Shown here in pieces: positions 1 to 10,439 of a stretch of DNA of 64,000 nucleotides. The stretch spans positions 11,080,401 through 11,144,400 of the forward strand of contig CM075206.1 in NCBI GenBank assembly GCA_037577475.1, given 5' to 3'. Made by a program: the position numbers and the translations under genes. The notes beneath the pieces were generated by a model. It worked only from the letters and a program-made list of their open reading frames with translations. It had not been told where the DNA came from and made no database searches. Numbering within the stretch: the stretch's first letter is position 1; every line of letters begins with the position of its first letter. Source of the stretch: Chaunax sp. Z400 (Eukaryota > Chordata > Actinopteri > Lophiiformes > Chaunacidae).

Positions 1-879
1 TCTCATGGGCCCTCAGTGGTGGCTGAAGACTGTTATTGAGCAGGTGGGTTCTAGATGTTTATTATGAATGAACTCATTAATTCTGCTAAACATAAATAAA
101 GTACTTCATTGTGTATGCAGGATACAAAGAGTAGTAGGCCAGTTGAGTGATTAATCTGTACTTAAGTGGAGGAACCTGGGTTAACTCTCCCTCCCTCCTT
201 AGGTTTATGCAAATGGAATTCGCAACATTGATCTCCAGTTCATCATTCGTAAACTGGCTGCTCCGGTCATCTCCGTGCTGCTGCTGTCCTTGTGTGTACC
301 GTATGTGATTGCTGCTGGGGTGGTGCCTGCTGTAGGTGAGTGTCGGAGTATATATATATATATGTATTTTTTCCTTATCCCAGATGACTGTCAGTGACTA
401 CAGCATCAGCTAGTGCGAGGCTCACTGAACCGATTTATAACTGAAGTGCATTATTTTGCAGGCGTTACCCCAGAGATGGAGATTTTAATGCAGAGGAGAA
501 TCTACCCCTTCCTCTTAATGGTGGTCTCGCTTATAGGAATCCTGTCCTTCCAGATCCGCCAGTTCAAACGACTTTATGAACACATCAAGAATGACAAGTA
601 AGAATCTTTTCAGCGCAGTCAACGAAGTTAAAAACAAACTTGTTCTAAGCTAATTGGAATTTTGTTGCCTGACTTTCCCAAAAGGTTAATTAGTGTTCCA
701 GAGTTGTGTATTAAAGAGCAATAAATGTCATTATAATGCTGGAAAGTCAGATAATAAGAATTATAAATATTCTCATAATCTCTCTTTACAGGTATCTGGT
801 TGGACAGAGGCTCGTCAACTATGAAAGGAAGGCTGGAAGAGCAAGTTCAGTCCCACCACCCAACCCTCTAGCAGAGTAG
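1..879 (+). CDS. marchf6: E3 ubiquitin-protein ligase MARCHF6, C-terminal exons (partial)
   Basis: Four exons are visible: before 1-43, 203-335, 462-597 and 792-879 (stop TAG 877-879). They join in frame (phases 0, 1, 2) with GT-AG borders and encode the last 132 residues. MARCHF6 (TEB4/Doa10) is a multi-pass ER membrane RING-CH ligase that degrades misfolded and sterol-pathway proteins. The segment reads through PQWWLKTVIEQ, a hydrophobic segment in exon 203-335 (APVISVLLLSLCVPYVIAA), a second in exon 462-597 (YPFLLMVVSLIGILSF), then the cytosolic tail RQFKRLYEHIKNDKYLVGQR ending in a proline-rich stretch. This is the conserved MARCHF6 C terminus; the catalytic RING-CH domain lies left of the window. 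The gene converges on the NAT gene downstream. Confidence 0.93.
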
Positions 880-1346
880 TTTTTTGTCACACGTTGCCAC
901 ATATTTGTACCCGTTACCCTGCGTACGTCCTGTCTTCCCCTTCCATCCACCCTTTTTGATTTTTTAGCGCAGATCTTGGACCACAATCTGTTGGAATCTT
1001 CCATGGATCTTGATGAATAAGATGGATGTCATTAAATTTTCCTGAATTCCCTCTCACGCCCATCAATGGTGGGATTGGATGGGGGGGAAATGTAGTATAA
1101 TTATGGGACAGCTGAATAAATCCCCTCAAGAGAAACGAAGGAGGCAGGAGGGCAAGGGTTAGAGGTTTGATTTGAAGCTAAACACCTGTATGGTCATTCA
1201 TGCCTTGCTTTGTAAAGTCCTGCCTGACAATTGTACATGTGTAAATACTTTGAACTCAGACTTTGTCTTAAAAAAAAAAAAGAGAAGGATATGGATTAAT
1301 ACAATGGCCATTGTACATCTTAAAAGTGTATGTATAATTTATTAAA
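880..1346 (+). other. marchf6 3' UTR and gap to the convergent NAT gene
   Basis: No coding sequence is recognisable here. An AATAAA at 1115-1120 and an ATTAAA at 1341-1346 are candidate poly(A) signals for marchf6. A short A-run lies at about 1270-1280. The extent of the UTR is inferred from these signals only. Confidence 0.6.
1338..1346. terminator. Overlapping poly(A) signals for two convergent genes
   Basis: The nine bases TTTATTAAA read AATAAA on the minus strand (1338-1343), 131 nt past the NAT stop, and ATTAAA on the plus strand (1341-1346), about 460 nt past the marchf6 stop. Use by both transcripts is inferred. Confidence 0.45.
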
Positions 1347-1473
1347 TCAAACTGAAAATGTATCATTGTTGCATGGTTTCATTTAGACAAGCAAAGCACA
1401 ATGTGGTTGGACGGTGTGGCAGTGTAAATGTTAGGTTAAGATATCCCATGTGGAAACATGATCAATGCACGAC

Positions 1474-2295
1474 TCAGTCATCCTTTGGTATGAGAGGAGA
1501 ACTCAGTTCAACTCCAAATTTCTCCGCTAGAATACCCGGGATCTCCTCATCCTTGAGTTCCCTGGTAGTGATTTCCAACTCTCCTCCTGGTGCTGCTGTT
1601 GGAAATGAAGTGCTGGTCAGTCTGTGGCCAACGTAGGAGAGAATTCCACCTGGTTTTAAAAGCATGCAGAGGGACTTGCTGTAAAAGAGGGAGCGTGGAG
1701 AGGTCTGGTGGTACTGGCACATCTCGGCGAAGTCCTCCAAACAACGAGGTTCAAGGGTGAACTTGTAGAGCTCTGCCCAGGCTCCATCCACCCCTTTCTT
1801 CTCCTCCTGCTTCCTCTCTAGAGTCATCATCCCCATATCTTCTCTGATGTGGTAAACTCGATGGCCCTGTTCTTGGGGGCCACTGATCTCCAGCGAAAGG
1901 GGGGCGATGAAACACCTGGAACCGAACCCGACGTCGCACAGCCAGCGCTGCCCATCGAGGGTCACCATGAGGGTCAAATGGTCAAAAAGCGGTCCGTATA
2001 AACCCGATTTCTCATTCACCACCTGGCCTGAGAGCAAAGTGACCCGGAAGCCCAGTTTGTTGAGTAGCCAGGAGAAGAGGCCGTTATTCTCATAGCAGAA
2101 ACCCCCTCGGTTCTGGTTCACTATCTTGTCGTACAGAAGAGGAAGGTCCAGTTGGACTCGTCCGCCGCTGTGTATGGTGAGATTTTCAAATGGCACCGAC
2201 GTCAGGTGACAGGCGTGAATCGAGCGCAGCACGTCAAGGCTGGGTTCAATTGGGCCAGTGTACCCAATGCGAGACAAATATTTATTCACGTCCAT
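1474..2295 (-). CDS. nat: Arylamine N-acetyltransferase, single coding exon
   Basis: One uninterrupted 273-residue reading frame. Arylamine N-acetyltransferases move acetyl from acetyl-CoA to aromatic amines and hydrazines in the cytosol (phase II detoxification). The Cys-His-Asp catalytic triad is intact: C67 in RGGFCYEN, H106 in GPLFDHLTLMV and D121 in WLCDVGFGSR. The N-terminal helical part has the family motif SVPFENLTIHSGG. Length is slightly below the usual 290 or so, mostly in the C-terminal loop. A coding region without introns is normal for vertebrate NATs, so this need not be a retrocopy. The ATG at 2293-2295 begins MDVNKYLSRIGY, the usual NAT start. Orthology to a particular NAT1/NAT2 paralogue cannot be decided, because fish NATs expanded independently. 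Confidence 0.93.
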   Translation of the reverse strand: MDVNKYLSRIGYTGPIEPSLDVLRSIHACHLTSVPFENLTIHSGGRVQLDLPLLYDKIVNQNRGGFCYENNGLFSWLLNKLGFRVTLLSGQVVNEKSGLYGPLFDHLTLMVTLDGQRWLCDVGFGSRCFIAPLSLEISGPQEQGHRVYHIREDMGMMTLERKQEEKKGVDGAWAELYKFTLEPRCLEDFAEMCQYHQTSPRSLFYSKSLCMLLKPGGILSYVGHRLTSTSFPTAAPGGELEITTRELKDEEIPGILAEKFGVELSSPLIPKDD

Positions 2296-2568
2296 CTCAA
2301 CGCATGTCTTTATTTAAACGTCACTACCGTCAGCCCCGACTTAGCGAAATCAAAAGCTGTGCATACATGTAAACAACAGCACTCTCTGACCTGCTTGAGC
2401 CATCACAGTCAAAGTCCACAGGTCTTTGTCTTCCTGTTGTTGATGTCATGTGACTGGTGTAAAGCTGCAGCCACGGAGGCTACAGTTTCAGGACCCTCAA
2501 GTATTTTTTTACAACAGCACCACCTGCAGGACAAGAGGCTGAATTTTCAGGACTGCTGTCCCAGCTTT

Positions 2569-2686
2569 AAAACTTTATTCCACCCAAATACTACTGTATT
2601 TTTAACCACCAACAGATTTCAAGGTTTATTCCACCCAAAACCTACTTTATTTCTCCCCACTAATAGATTTAAAGGTTTATCCCACC
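2569..2686. repeat. Tandem repeat, unit about 51 bp, 2.3 copies
   Basis: The core 'TTTATTCCACCCAAA' followed by a T-rich stretch and 'AACAGATTT' or 'AATAGATTT' recurs at about 2569, 2621 and 2672, the last copy truncated. The copies differ at roughly one base in five. Confidence 0.7.
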
Positions 2687-3680
2687 TATATAAGTCAATG
2701 AACAACTTCATTTTACAGCTGTGTGAGGCTGCATCTCAGAGAATCCGGCTTCTTACACTCTGTCAGCTTCAGGGTTAAGTGATGGTAAAGTTAAGATGGT
2801 TAGTTAAGATTTTATTGGATTGTGTAAAAAAAAAAAATCATTCTCTTCTCTTACTGTACCTGTGATGGTAAACTGGACCACAGAGAAACACATGCTCAGC
2901 GTCCTGCAAGGATAGATTCTGCAGCACAGACAGGCCAAATATGACGGCCTTAAAGAAAATGTTTCATTTTTTTTAACAATATCATTTCAATATACCAATA
3001 CAGAGTCTATATAGTCTATACATGACATAATCAAACACATGGAAACACACTGAGCATGCCTGAAGAATAAATCTACACAGTATCTGACAATTAAAAAAAT
3101 TCTACATGTTTCATCCAACATTACGAAACGTCAAAACGAAGAGAATGTCTGATAACATGTACTGCGGAGTAAACAGGAAGTCAACACAGTTTCATTAAGA
3201 ATCTTTAAAACTATTTTACAAGAAAAAAACAAAAAAAGGAATTCATTCATTTTATATAGATGATTAACTAACTAAATTGTATTTAGAAAGCCCTCTCTAA
3301 CAGTGTGTGTAGATACATTCCCCCCCCCCCAGAAATGGGCTCTGTGATTTATGCAATGATTAGAACAAAACTGGGTCAATTAATTATAATTAATTATGAA
3401 TTATGCAGTCTGACAGTTTTATTTGCTTGGGCTTTAGAAAAATAATCAGCATAGTAGCCCAGCAGACTCACAAACCTCTGCATAGAGTCATCTCTCACTC
3501 ATGCTGGAATAGAACTCAGACAGTTGTTATATGCACACGATTTATGTTTTTTTGTTCAATTGGCAGCATTAATAGTTACAGCTTCCATTATTAGCGCAGC
3601 ATTCTGGACTTCGATGCTGTTTTATTGCTGGTCTTCTATCGACAGAAAAACTTCGCCCATATTGATTTCTTTTTCACTTT

Positions 3681-3966
3681 CGTCCAAACTAGTTACTGTA
3701 GTATGACTAAAAGGAGACCTTTGGTGATTGCTCTGAATTTGGTGAAACTACAGTGCATAAGGGTGAACTTGTTGATTTTTTTTCCCCCATTGAAAATTCC
3801 TCAAAATTATTCAAAAGCACATTTGTCCAAAGTAGTTACTGTAGTACGACTACCAGGAGAGGCCCAGTGGTTGTTCTGAATTTGGTGACACAACACCAGT
3901 ATCAATGTAAATTGATTGAATATTTTTACCAATACAAATTTCCAAGAATTATTCTTAAGCATATTT
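3681..3966. repeat. Diverged tandem duplication, period about 143 bp
   Basis: 'GTCCAAACTAGTTACTGTAG' near 3682 is matched by 'GTCCAAAGTAGTTACTGTAG' near 3825. The following features (ACTA..GGAGA, CTGAATTTGGTGA, AAATT.C..AA.AATTATTC) keep the same order and spacing in both units. Confidence 0.75.
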
Positions 3967-4231
3967 TATTATTATTATTATTATTATTATTACTGTCTAT
4001 TCTCCGTTTTGCACTTTGCAGACGGTCCCTGCTGCACACAGAGGACAATGTTATTCAATCAAAGTAGGGGACGGCAGTCGTTTTTTTTTCTCTCAAAATG
4101 AAACTCAGTCAAAGTGTTTCATTCTGCTAATATAGACCTTAATTTATTATTGTATGGAGATTATCAAATATGTTAGGGTATTTTGTTTTTATATAAAAAT
4201 TGTTTTTTCTGATACTAGGCCTATAGTCTGG

Positions 4232-4239
4232 TGACGTCA
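4232..4239. promoter_or_regulatory. Perfect CRE (TGACGTCA) at the zdhhc20 start
   Basis: The palindrome TGACGTCA ends 36 bases before the zdhhc20 ATG. This is the consensus for CREB/ATF dimers and commonly sits in core promoters of housekeeping genes. Function is inferred from motif and position. Confidence 0.55.
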
Positions 4240-4274
4240 CACATCGACACTCCCTTTTCACCCAGTAGAGAAAG

Positions 4275-7200
4275 ATGGCGCCCACACACGTACTGAGATG
4301 CTGTCAACGGGGTTTAGCTTGGATACCTGTGGTTTTTATCGCCCTGGTCGTCTGCTGGTCGTATTATGCTTACGTGGTGGAGTTGTGTCTATGTGAGTAC
4401 ACGTCCAGTCTGTCGTATGCCAAAGCGTTGAAGCTGTTTTCATTGTGCCGTCCACAGAGCTGCTGCTGGCCAGCAGGAAGTAAATGGACTGGTGCTCAAC
4501 AATGGGGAGGGCAAGCCTGTCCAAATCTGGATACAGCTAATTAAATGTTAGCCATCAGCGCTTTGGGCGACCACATTTTAATGGATAATTAGTTCTGGAA
4601 ATAGAACAACTTTCACCGTGTCAACAACATTTCTTTTGTTGTCTGCCGCGGTGAATGTGGTCCTGATTTAAAGCTAACCAAACGGGCTGAGCAGGTAACT
4701 TCTTTGCTTTATTTAGGCTACTGGAACTGCTTGGCACGGGTGACGCGTTTATTTACCTTTGATAGTTCTAGTATTAAAATGACAGAAAGTGTTAAAGCAT
4801 TGTAGAAATACTGAGGAACTTAATCAATTTACCAGTGTCCGAACTGTAAATGATGTATAGCTTGAGTTCCCAAACTTTTTTTTCATATCAGCATCACAAC
4901 AAATTTGGTGTCAGGGTCTAATTTTATATGTTTTATCAACTGAAAAATATAAGCTGTGCACCTCCATATACACACTTACACAGATGTGGCGTCAGGGAAT
5001 CCCATTTAAGAATACAAGATTAGTGTTTCCCAACATTTTTCAGCTTTTGACTTCTTCAACAAGAGTCATCTGAAGATGACACATGCCCCAGACATCCCCC
5101 AAAACAATTTACAACAAATTGATCAGTGTATGACATATCCTCCATTCATGTGGTGAGTCTGGAGTAGTTAATCTTGTTTTGTATGGTATGGAGGAAGAGA
5201 TGACCAACCTTCAGAGTCACCATTAAATCATCTTTCCATGGAAAACTCCAAAAATAAGATTTGTTGACAACAATCTTAATATTAAAAGCACAACAAGTCA
5301 TCCTGGTTGATTCATGTTTAAAGGCTGGTGACGCTAGAATATACAGGTTGCCAGATATGCTCCAGACAACAAAAAAAAAGTAATGAAGGACAGACGGACA
5401 AACCAATGATTATATCCCCCTTTCATTTCACGGGCGTGGATAAACAGGTAATGTTTTTGAGTCAGCGGTGACTTTTGCTTTGTGATGTTATTTCATCTGG
5501 AGGATTTTCTGATGCCTAAGGAGATGAACGCAGCGTAAAGAAGTTGATAATGAAAGTTATTTCTTTCTCAGTACATGGAGTTGGTTCATCTCTGGTTGAA
5601 TGGTAGATGTTCAAATTCTCATTTTTTCCGGAGCGCTTCAGTGACTTAAACTGTCCCGCATTGGCACAAAAGACGAGACTATTGACCCCCAGAGAAACAG
5701 CAGTTGAGAAAATGATCTCGCAAGAAGGGAAAAAGGTCTTTTAAGTGCACAGATAAATGGAAAATTACAACTGAGTAAACTGTCTGTAGAGGAAGGTTGG
5801 GTTATGTGACTGAGATCTCCACAACAACCCCAGACTAGAACATGTGGTTAGACTGTTTTGTCATCTAGAGGAAAGTTGTAAAAAATACAAGCACGATTTT
5901 GTGTAACATAAATTTGTATATATTTCTTTCCAATAACCCTTTCAGCATTTTTTTCTTCTTCCTTGGGACCCCATCAGTGTCCGACAGGAGCGACTGGACG
6001 ACAGTTGAAATTTACTGAAGCGAAGCATTATGTTGCAAAAAAAAAAATATTTTAATCCATATGTGAAGCACACTGTCCAGTTTATATACACTGATTTTAA
6101 TGTTAGTCATGTTTAAGTGACATCTTCTTTTCTTATGTAACTTTTTGTTTTCTTCTCTTTCTCCTCTTACAGTCACCATCCCTAGTATAGGAGAGCAGAG
6201 TAAGTATCTTGAGGAGTCAAAGAGTATTTATTTAATATGTCATAAATCAAAGTTGACAGAATTGAGTTTGTTCTTCTAATGGGATAATCTCTTTTAAGTG
6301 TTGTGAATTATACTCTGTACATTTATCTAAAAAAAAAAAAAAATCCTGGCACAGAATGCTCACTAAAAGCATTGAGGTCAGAGAAGCTCCTCAGTCGGCG
6401 TCATCTTTCCTCTCTCATTAACTGAATATGCAGATTCACGGTGTTTCCACACAGCTTGTGTTAAAGCAGCAGTTCCTAGTATCAGTTTTTTTTAATGGCA
6501 CTGTGCACGTGTTCAGTGTGTATGTTGTTCGTCCTGACACTTTGCTTAATGTTCCCCTCCAGTTGTCTACCTGATCTTCTTCCACCTCTCTTTCATCATG
6601 TTTGTATGGTCTTACTGGAAAACCATCTTCACCAAACCTGCCAACCCCTCCAAAGAGGTACCAAAACCAGACTCTCCAAAACAAACCCACTATCTCTGCC
6701 TGTCTGTAATCTGGTGCTGAAATAAAGTCAACTTAATGATCACTATTGAAAGTGGAAAGAGGCAACTTTGCCTCCCCTTATGTTTCCAAATGGTTTTTAT
6801 TGTTGGTGGCACTGTTGCAAAGACGACAAGATCACTAATGCTAGCAGCTAGAAACAAACGTATGGTTTTTCTTTTCTTTCTGCCTGCTAGCATTTGCAAC
6901 ATTATTCCCAGCAGGCTGTTTATTTTCCAAAAGAAGAACCAACAGTAAGTTGGTTCTTCTTTTTCAGTTTGAGCTAAAAACTAACACAGTAGTATGAAAA
7001 TAGCTGAGTAAACGCCGGGTTAAGTCAGCACTTTTTTTTGTTACTTCCTGATCTAGTAGAAAGGATGACCACTCACTATCAGATTTAAACTCTCGCACGG
7101 CCTGGTGTGAAAGGGTAACACTTATTGACGGGTGTAATAGACTTTGACACAACACCAGAGCGTTCTCTTTCCGGTGTATGCCTGTCTGTTCATTGCCGCC

Positions 7201-10200
7201 TCCTCCTGTCAACATGGTTAGTTTTCTTTTGCAGTTTCCACAGGTACTCATTTTGTTCAACCATTGCCTGGTGATAGCTACCGTGGAGGAAAAAAACAAC
7301 AACCTTGTACCTGTTTTGGTTGCACAATGGCAGCCGTGCATCCTTGATGCCATAAATGGAGATTTTTCTTTTCCTGGAAAAATCCTGCCCAGTAGCAGAC
7401 ATTGAAAGTGAGGCCTACAGGGACAAATATAAACATGGACGGTGTCTTTTTTTCTGAGACTGTAACACTCTGCAATCAATATTTATATGATAATGAAAAA
7501 TTCAACCAAAGAGTTGTCTATTTCCACTTTAAGTTCTTTTCTTTTTTTCTTTTTTTCCTCTAGTTTTGTTTACCCAAAGCTGAGAAGGAGCGTTATGAGA
7601 AGGAAGAGAGGCCAGAGTCCCAGCAAGAGATCCTCTGGAGAGCTGCCACCAGCCTGCCTCTGTACACCCGCACAGGAGCTGGAGGTACGTCTTTGCGTGT
7701 TAGTCTAAATGTCAGTGTGTCTGTTTGCGCCTCTGTGTTTGGCGCTGTTGAATAATGAGGTGCCTGTTGTGTTGACACAATGCAGCAATCCGTTACTGTG
7801 ACCGCTGTCAAGTTATCAAGCCAGACCGGTGTCATCACTGCTCTGCATGTGACATGTAAGAAAATCATATTTACTCAAGACGAACTTTGAGAGGTTGTTC
7901 TTTTCCATGCATCTCTTATCACTTAAAACAATATCCGTCCAATCTCATGTTTGTAATCTGTCCGCCTTTTTGTGATAGGTGTGTGCTGAAGATGGACCAC
8001 CATTGCCCCTGGTATGTGCCCTGCTAAACAAAGCAGGTCTTAACTCTGCCGTGTTGCAGTGATGTCTCTCGTCTTGCAGCATGAAATTGCCAAAGCTGCT
8101 CAAAAACGACTTAATTATTGGCACGGATCTCGTTCTCATGCTCTGCAACCATAAAAACAACACACCTGTTTTTAAAGTTCGGGATCTTTACTCAGAGGAA
8201 ATGACGTCAAACCTGACCTTTCTGTGTTTGTGCATCTGCAGGGTGAACAACTGCGTAGGGTTCTCCAACTACAAGTTTTTCATCCTCTTCCTGGCATACT
8301 CGCTGGTGTACTGTTTGTTCATTGCGGCCACCGTACTGCAGTATTTCATAAAGTTCTGGACGGTGAGTAATGACGTGCGGACTCGTTCAAACTCCGCATG
8401 GAGTGGATCTTACATAGGATGGCAGATTTGGTTGCACGTTGAGGTGTGGGTGAACATCCTCTTGAGTTGGTTGTGCGTGGTGCTGACCTCTCCTCTCTGT
8501 TTTCTCTGTCCTCACTCACCCTTCACCCCGACCTCTCCCTCTCCGTTTCCCCCCGTCTGTCGTCCCCAGTTCTCACACACTGGGTCATTGTTCTCTGATC
8601 TCTCTCTTTTCTTTGTACACCCCTCATTATCAGAAACATCAGTCACACCACTCATGCGATTGCAAAACGCCTCCTTTTTTTTATTTTTTTTTTTCTTCTC
8701 CCTATTTCTTAGCTGTTCCACATCAGTTTTCTCTTCCTGTTTCATTCGTTTTTCTGTTCATCCGAAGCACACACTTTGTACATTCAACCACTCCCCGTTT
8801 CACTCAACTTGACTTTAACTTATGTTTGCTCACTGATAAGTGTTTCCTCCCCTCCCACCTGTTCTTTCCTGGTGTTGCTAACCAGTCTTGTTTCTATTTG
8901 TACTAAAGCTTTGCCGGAGGAAATCGGCAGAGAACTGCCCAAAGGTAACCCAGCGATGCTCCAAAGCCTTTAGTGTTGCGCTCGATGCCTTGTTTTTTGT
9001 CATAACGTGCATGCAGTGATGTGGTTCACGTTATAGTCGTCTTAATTCTGTATTTCTCTGCCTGGTTTCTTTCCTATATTTCCTCTCTCTCTATCTCTCC
9101 CCCATAAATACCCTCAATATGACCATGTTTTTAAAATCCTCTCTCGCTCTCCCCCTCTCCCGTCTCTTCCCCCAGAATGAACTACCAGACACTCAAGCCA
9201 AATTTCACGTCTTGTTCCTTTTTTTTGTGGCGGCTATGTTCTGCATCAGTATCCTGTCCCTCTTTACTTACCATCTGTGGCTTGTAGGGAAGAACAGGTC
9301 TACTATAGGTAACAAACACACACAATTAACTTGTGTTTTCTGTTATTCCACTGGTACAAAAACATGTCTTTGTGTCAATTTATCCAACCTTGATTTTGAA
9401 TTTAACTCATTTTTAATGTGTTTTAGTTTCCAGGTTTTTTTTTCCATTGCCATCAAGTGAAAGTTCACCTGTTTTTTGGTTGTTTAATGCCCTCTGTATC
9501 TGTATTTTCTGTGCTCGTTGCTCCCTCTCTGCAGAGGCGTTCAGGGCACCGGTCTTTAGGACAGGCTCTGATAAGAACGGCTTCTCTCTGGGCTTCCGGA
9601 AGAACATCGCTCAGGTCTTCGGAGACCAGAAGAAGTACTGGCCGCTGCCCGTCTTCACAAGGTAAAGGAGACAAATGTAAAATTGAACACTGAAGATGAT
9701 ACCAGAGGCTCTTGTAGCGCTGTCACCAAAACTAGACTAACAGTAAGTGTGATCATCTTTATTAGTAGTCTAGTTGTAAAGGACATTTTCTATAATTTCT
9801 TAGGCAATATGCATGGATTTCTTTGGTCATGGATGACAAAAATCAGGCATATTTAATTAACAAGTTTAAAACAGTGCATCTCCTTTTAAATACCAAGTCA
9901 CCTTTGTTGTAATTACAGTGCAATTCATCCTGATTGTCCTCTGTTCTCCTTGTTTACTATAGTCAGGGAGACGGTCTGACGTTCCCGACCCGACTCGTCA
10001 ACACTGATGTAGAGCAGGCCACAGTGACCCTGCACCCAGAGCTCATTAAAAGGTGATCTATCTTAATGTTATAAAAGATTTGTTATTGGACAAGAGGCCC
10101 TGAAAATGATTTATTTTTTGGAAATGGGTTGTACATGCACCGGTTATTTTACTGTTTTTGTGTTGGCAACGTTTCCAGTGCAGCTGATGTCTCTGTGAGC

Positions 10201-10439
10201 CCCCTCAGCGAGCCACAGAATTGCCTCCTGAGCAACGAGCAGCACGCCAACAACATCGGAGACCATCTGGCTAGTAACGCCCTCACATCAGGTGAGCTTG
10301 ACCAGGGGTGATGATATTTCAGTCATAGAATTAATATTAACAACTCGCTGTCTGGTTTCATGTTACCTTATCAACCTCTCTGTTTGGCCTCACAGCTGAA
10401 AGTGAAACCATTACGCTCTCCTTGGAGAGCGAGTCTTAA
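4275..10439 (+). CDS. zdhhc20: DHHC palmitoyltransferase ZDHHC20-like, 12 exons
   Basis: Exons: 4275-4392, 6173-6199, 6563-6657, 7564-7684, 7786-7855, 7979-8011, 8242-8362, 9176-9308, 9535-9661, 9963-10052, 10179-10291, 10396-10439 (stop TAA). All borders are GT-AG with consistent phases, giving 363 residues against about 365 in human ZDHHC20. The enzyme transfers palmitate from acyl-CoA to protein cysteines at Golgi and plasma membrane. Four membrane segments flank a cysteine-rich domain at residues about 125-160; the catalytic DHHC is D150-C153, split by an intron just after CPW. A TTxE-like element (RSTIEAF) follows the fourth segment. The N terminus [19 protein letters not shown] is ZDHHC20-type, while parts of the core also resemble ZDHHC2 and ZDHHC15. 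Paralogue a versus b is not settled; b seems more likely. Confidence 0.88.
4393..6172 (+). other. zdhhc20 intron 1
   Basis: No exon is recognisable. Two stretches near 4866-4895 and 5023-5050 share a 'TTTCCCAAC.TTTTTC' type core and may be two ends or fragments of one old dispersed element. The rest is unique-looking AT-rich sequence. Confidence 0.5.

Larger units (their letters stand above)
2296..4200. other. Intergenic gap between NAT and zdhhc20, with small tandem repeats
   Basis: No gene is recognisable; the open frames here are short and lack family features. The stretch holds a 51-bp tandem repeat (2569-2686), an 18-bp perfect AT palindrome (3378-3395), a diverged 143-bp tandem duplication (3681-3966) and a TTA microsatellite (about 3965-3992). 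NAT 5' non-coding sequence probably occupies part of its left end. Confidence 0.6.

Noticed and set aside
2152..2778. 208-codon plus-strand frame overlapping the 5' end of NAT
   Set aside because: It is antisense to the NAT start, has no domain features, and its right part runs through the 51-bp tandem repeat. Treated as a chance frame.
4275..10439. Assignment of the palmitoyltransferase to ZDHHC2 or ZDHHC15
   Set aside because: Core blocks such as [15 protein letters not shown] resemble ZDHHC2, but the N terminus, exon layout and length of the tail fit ZDHHC20 better.
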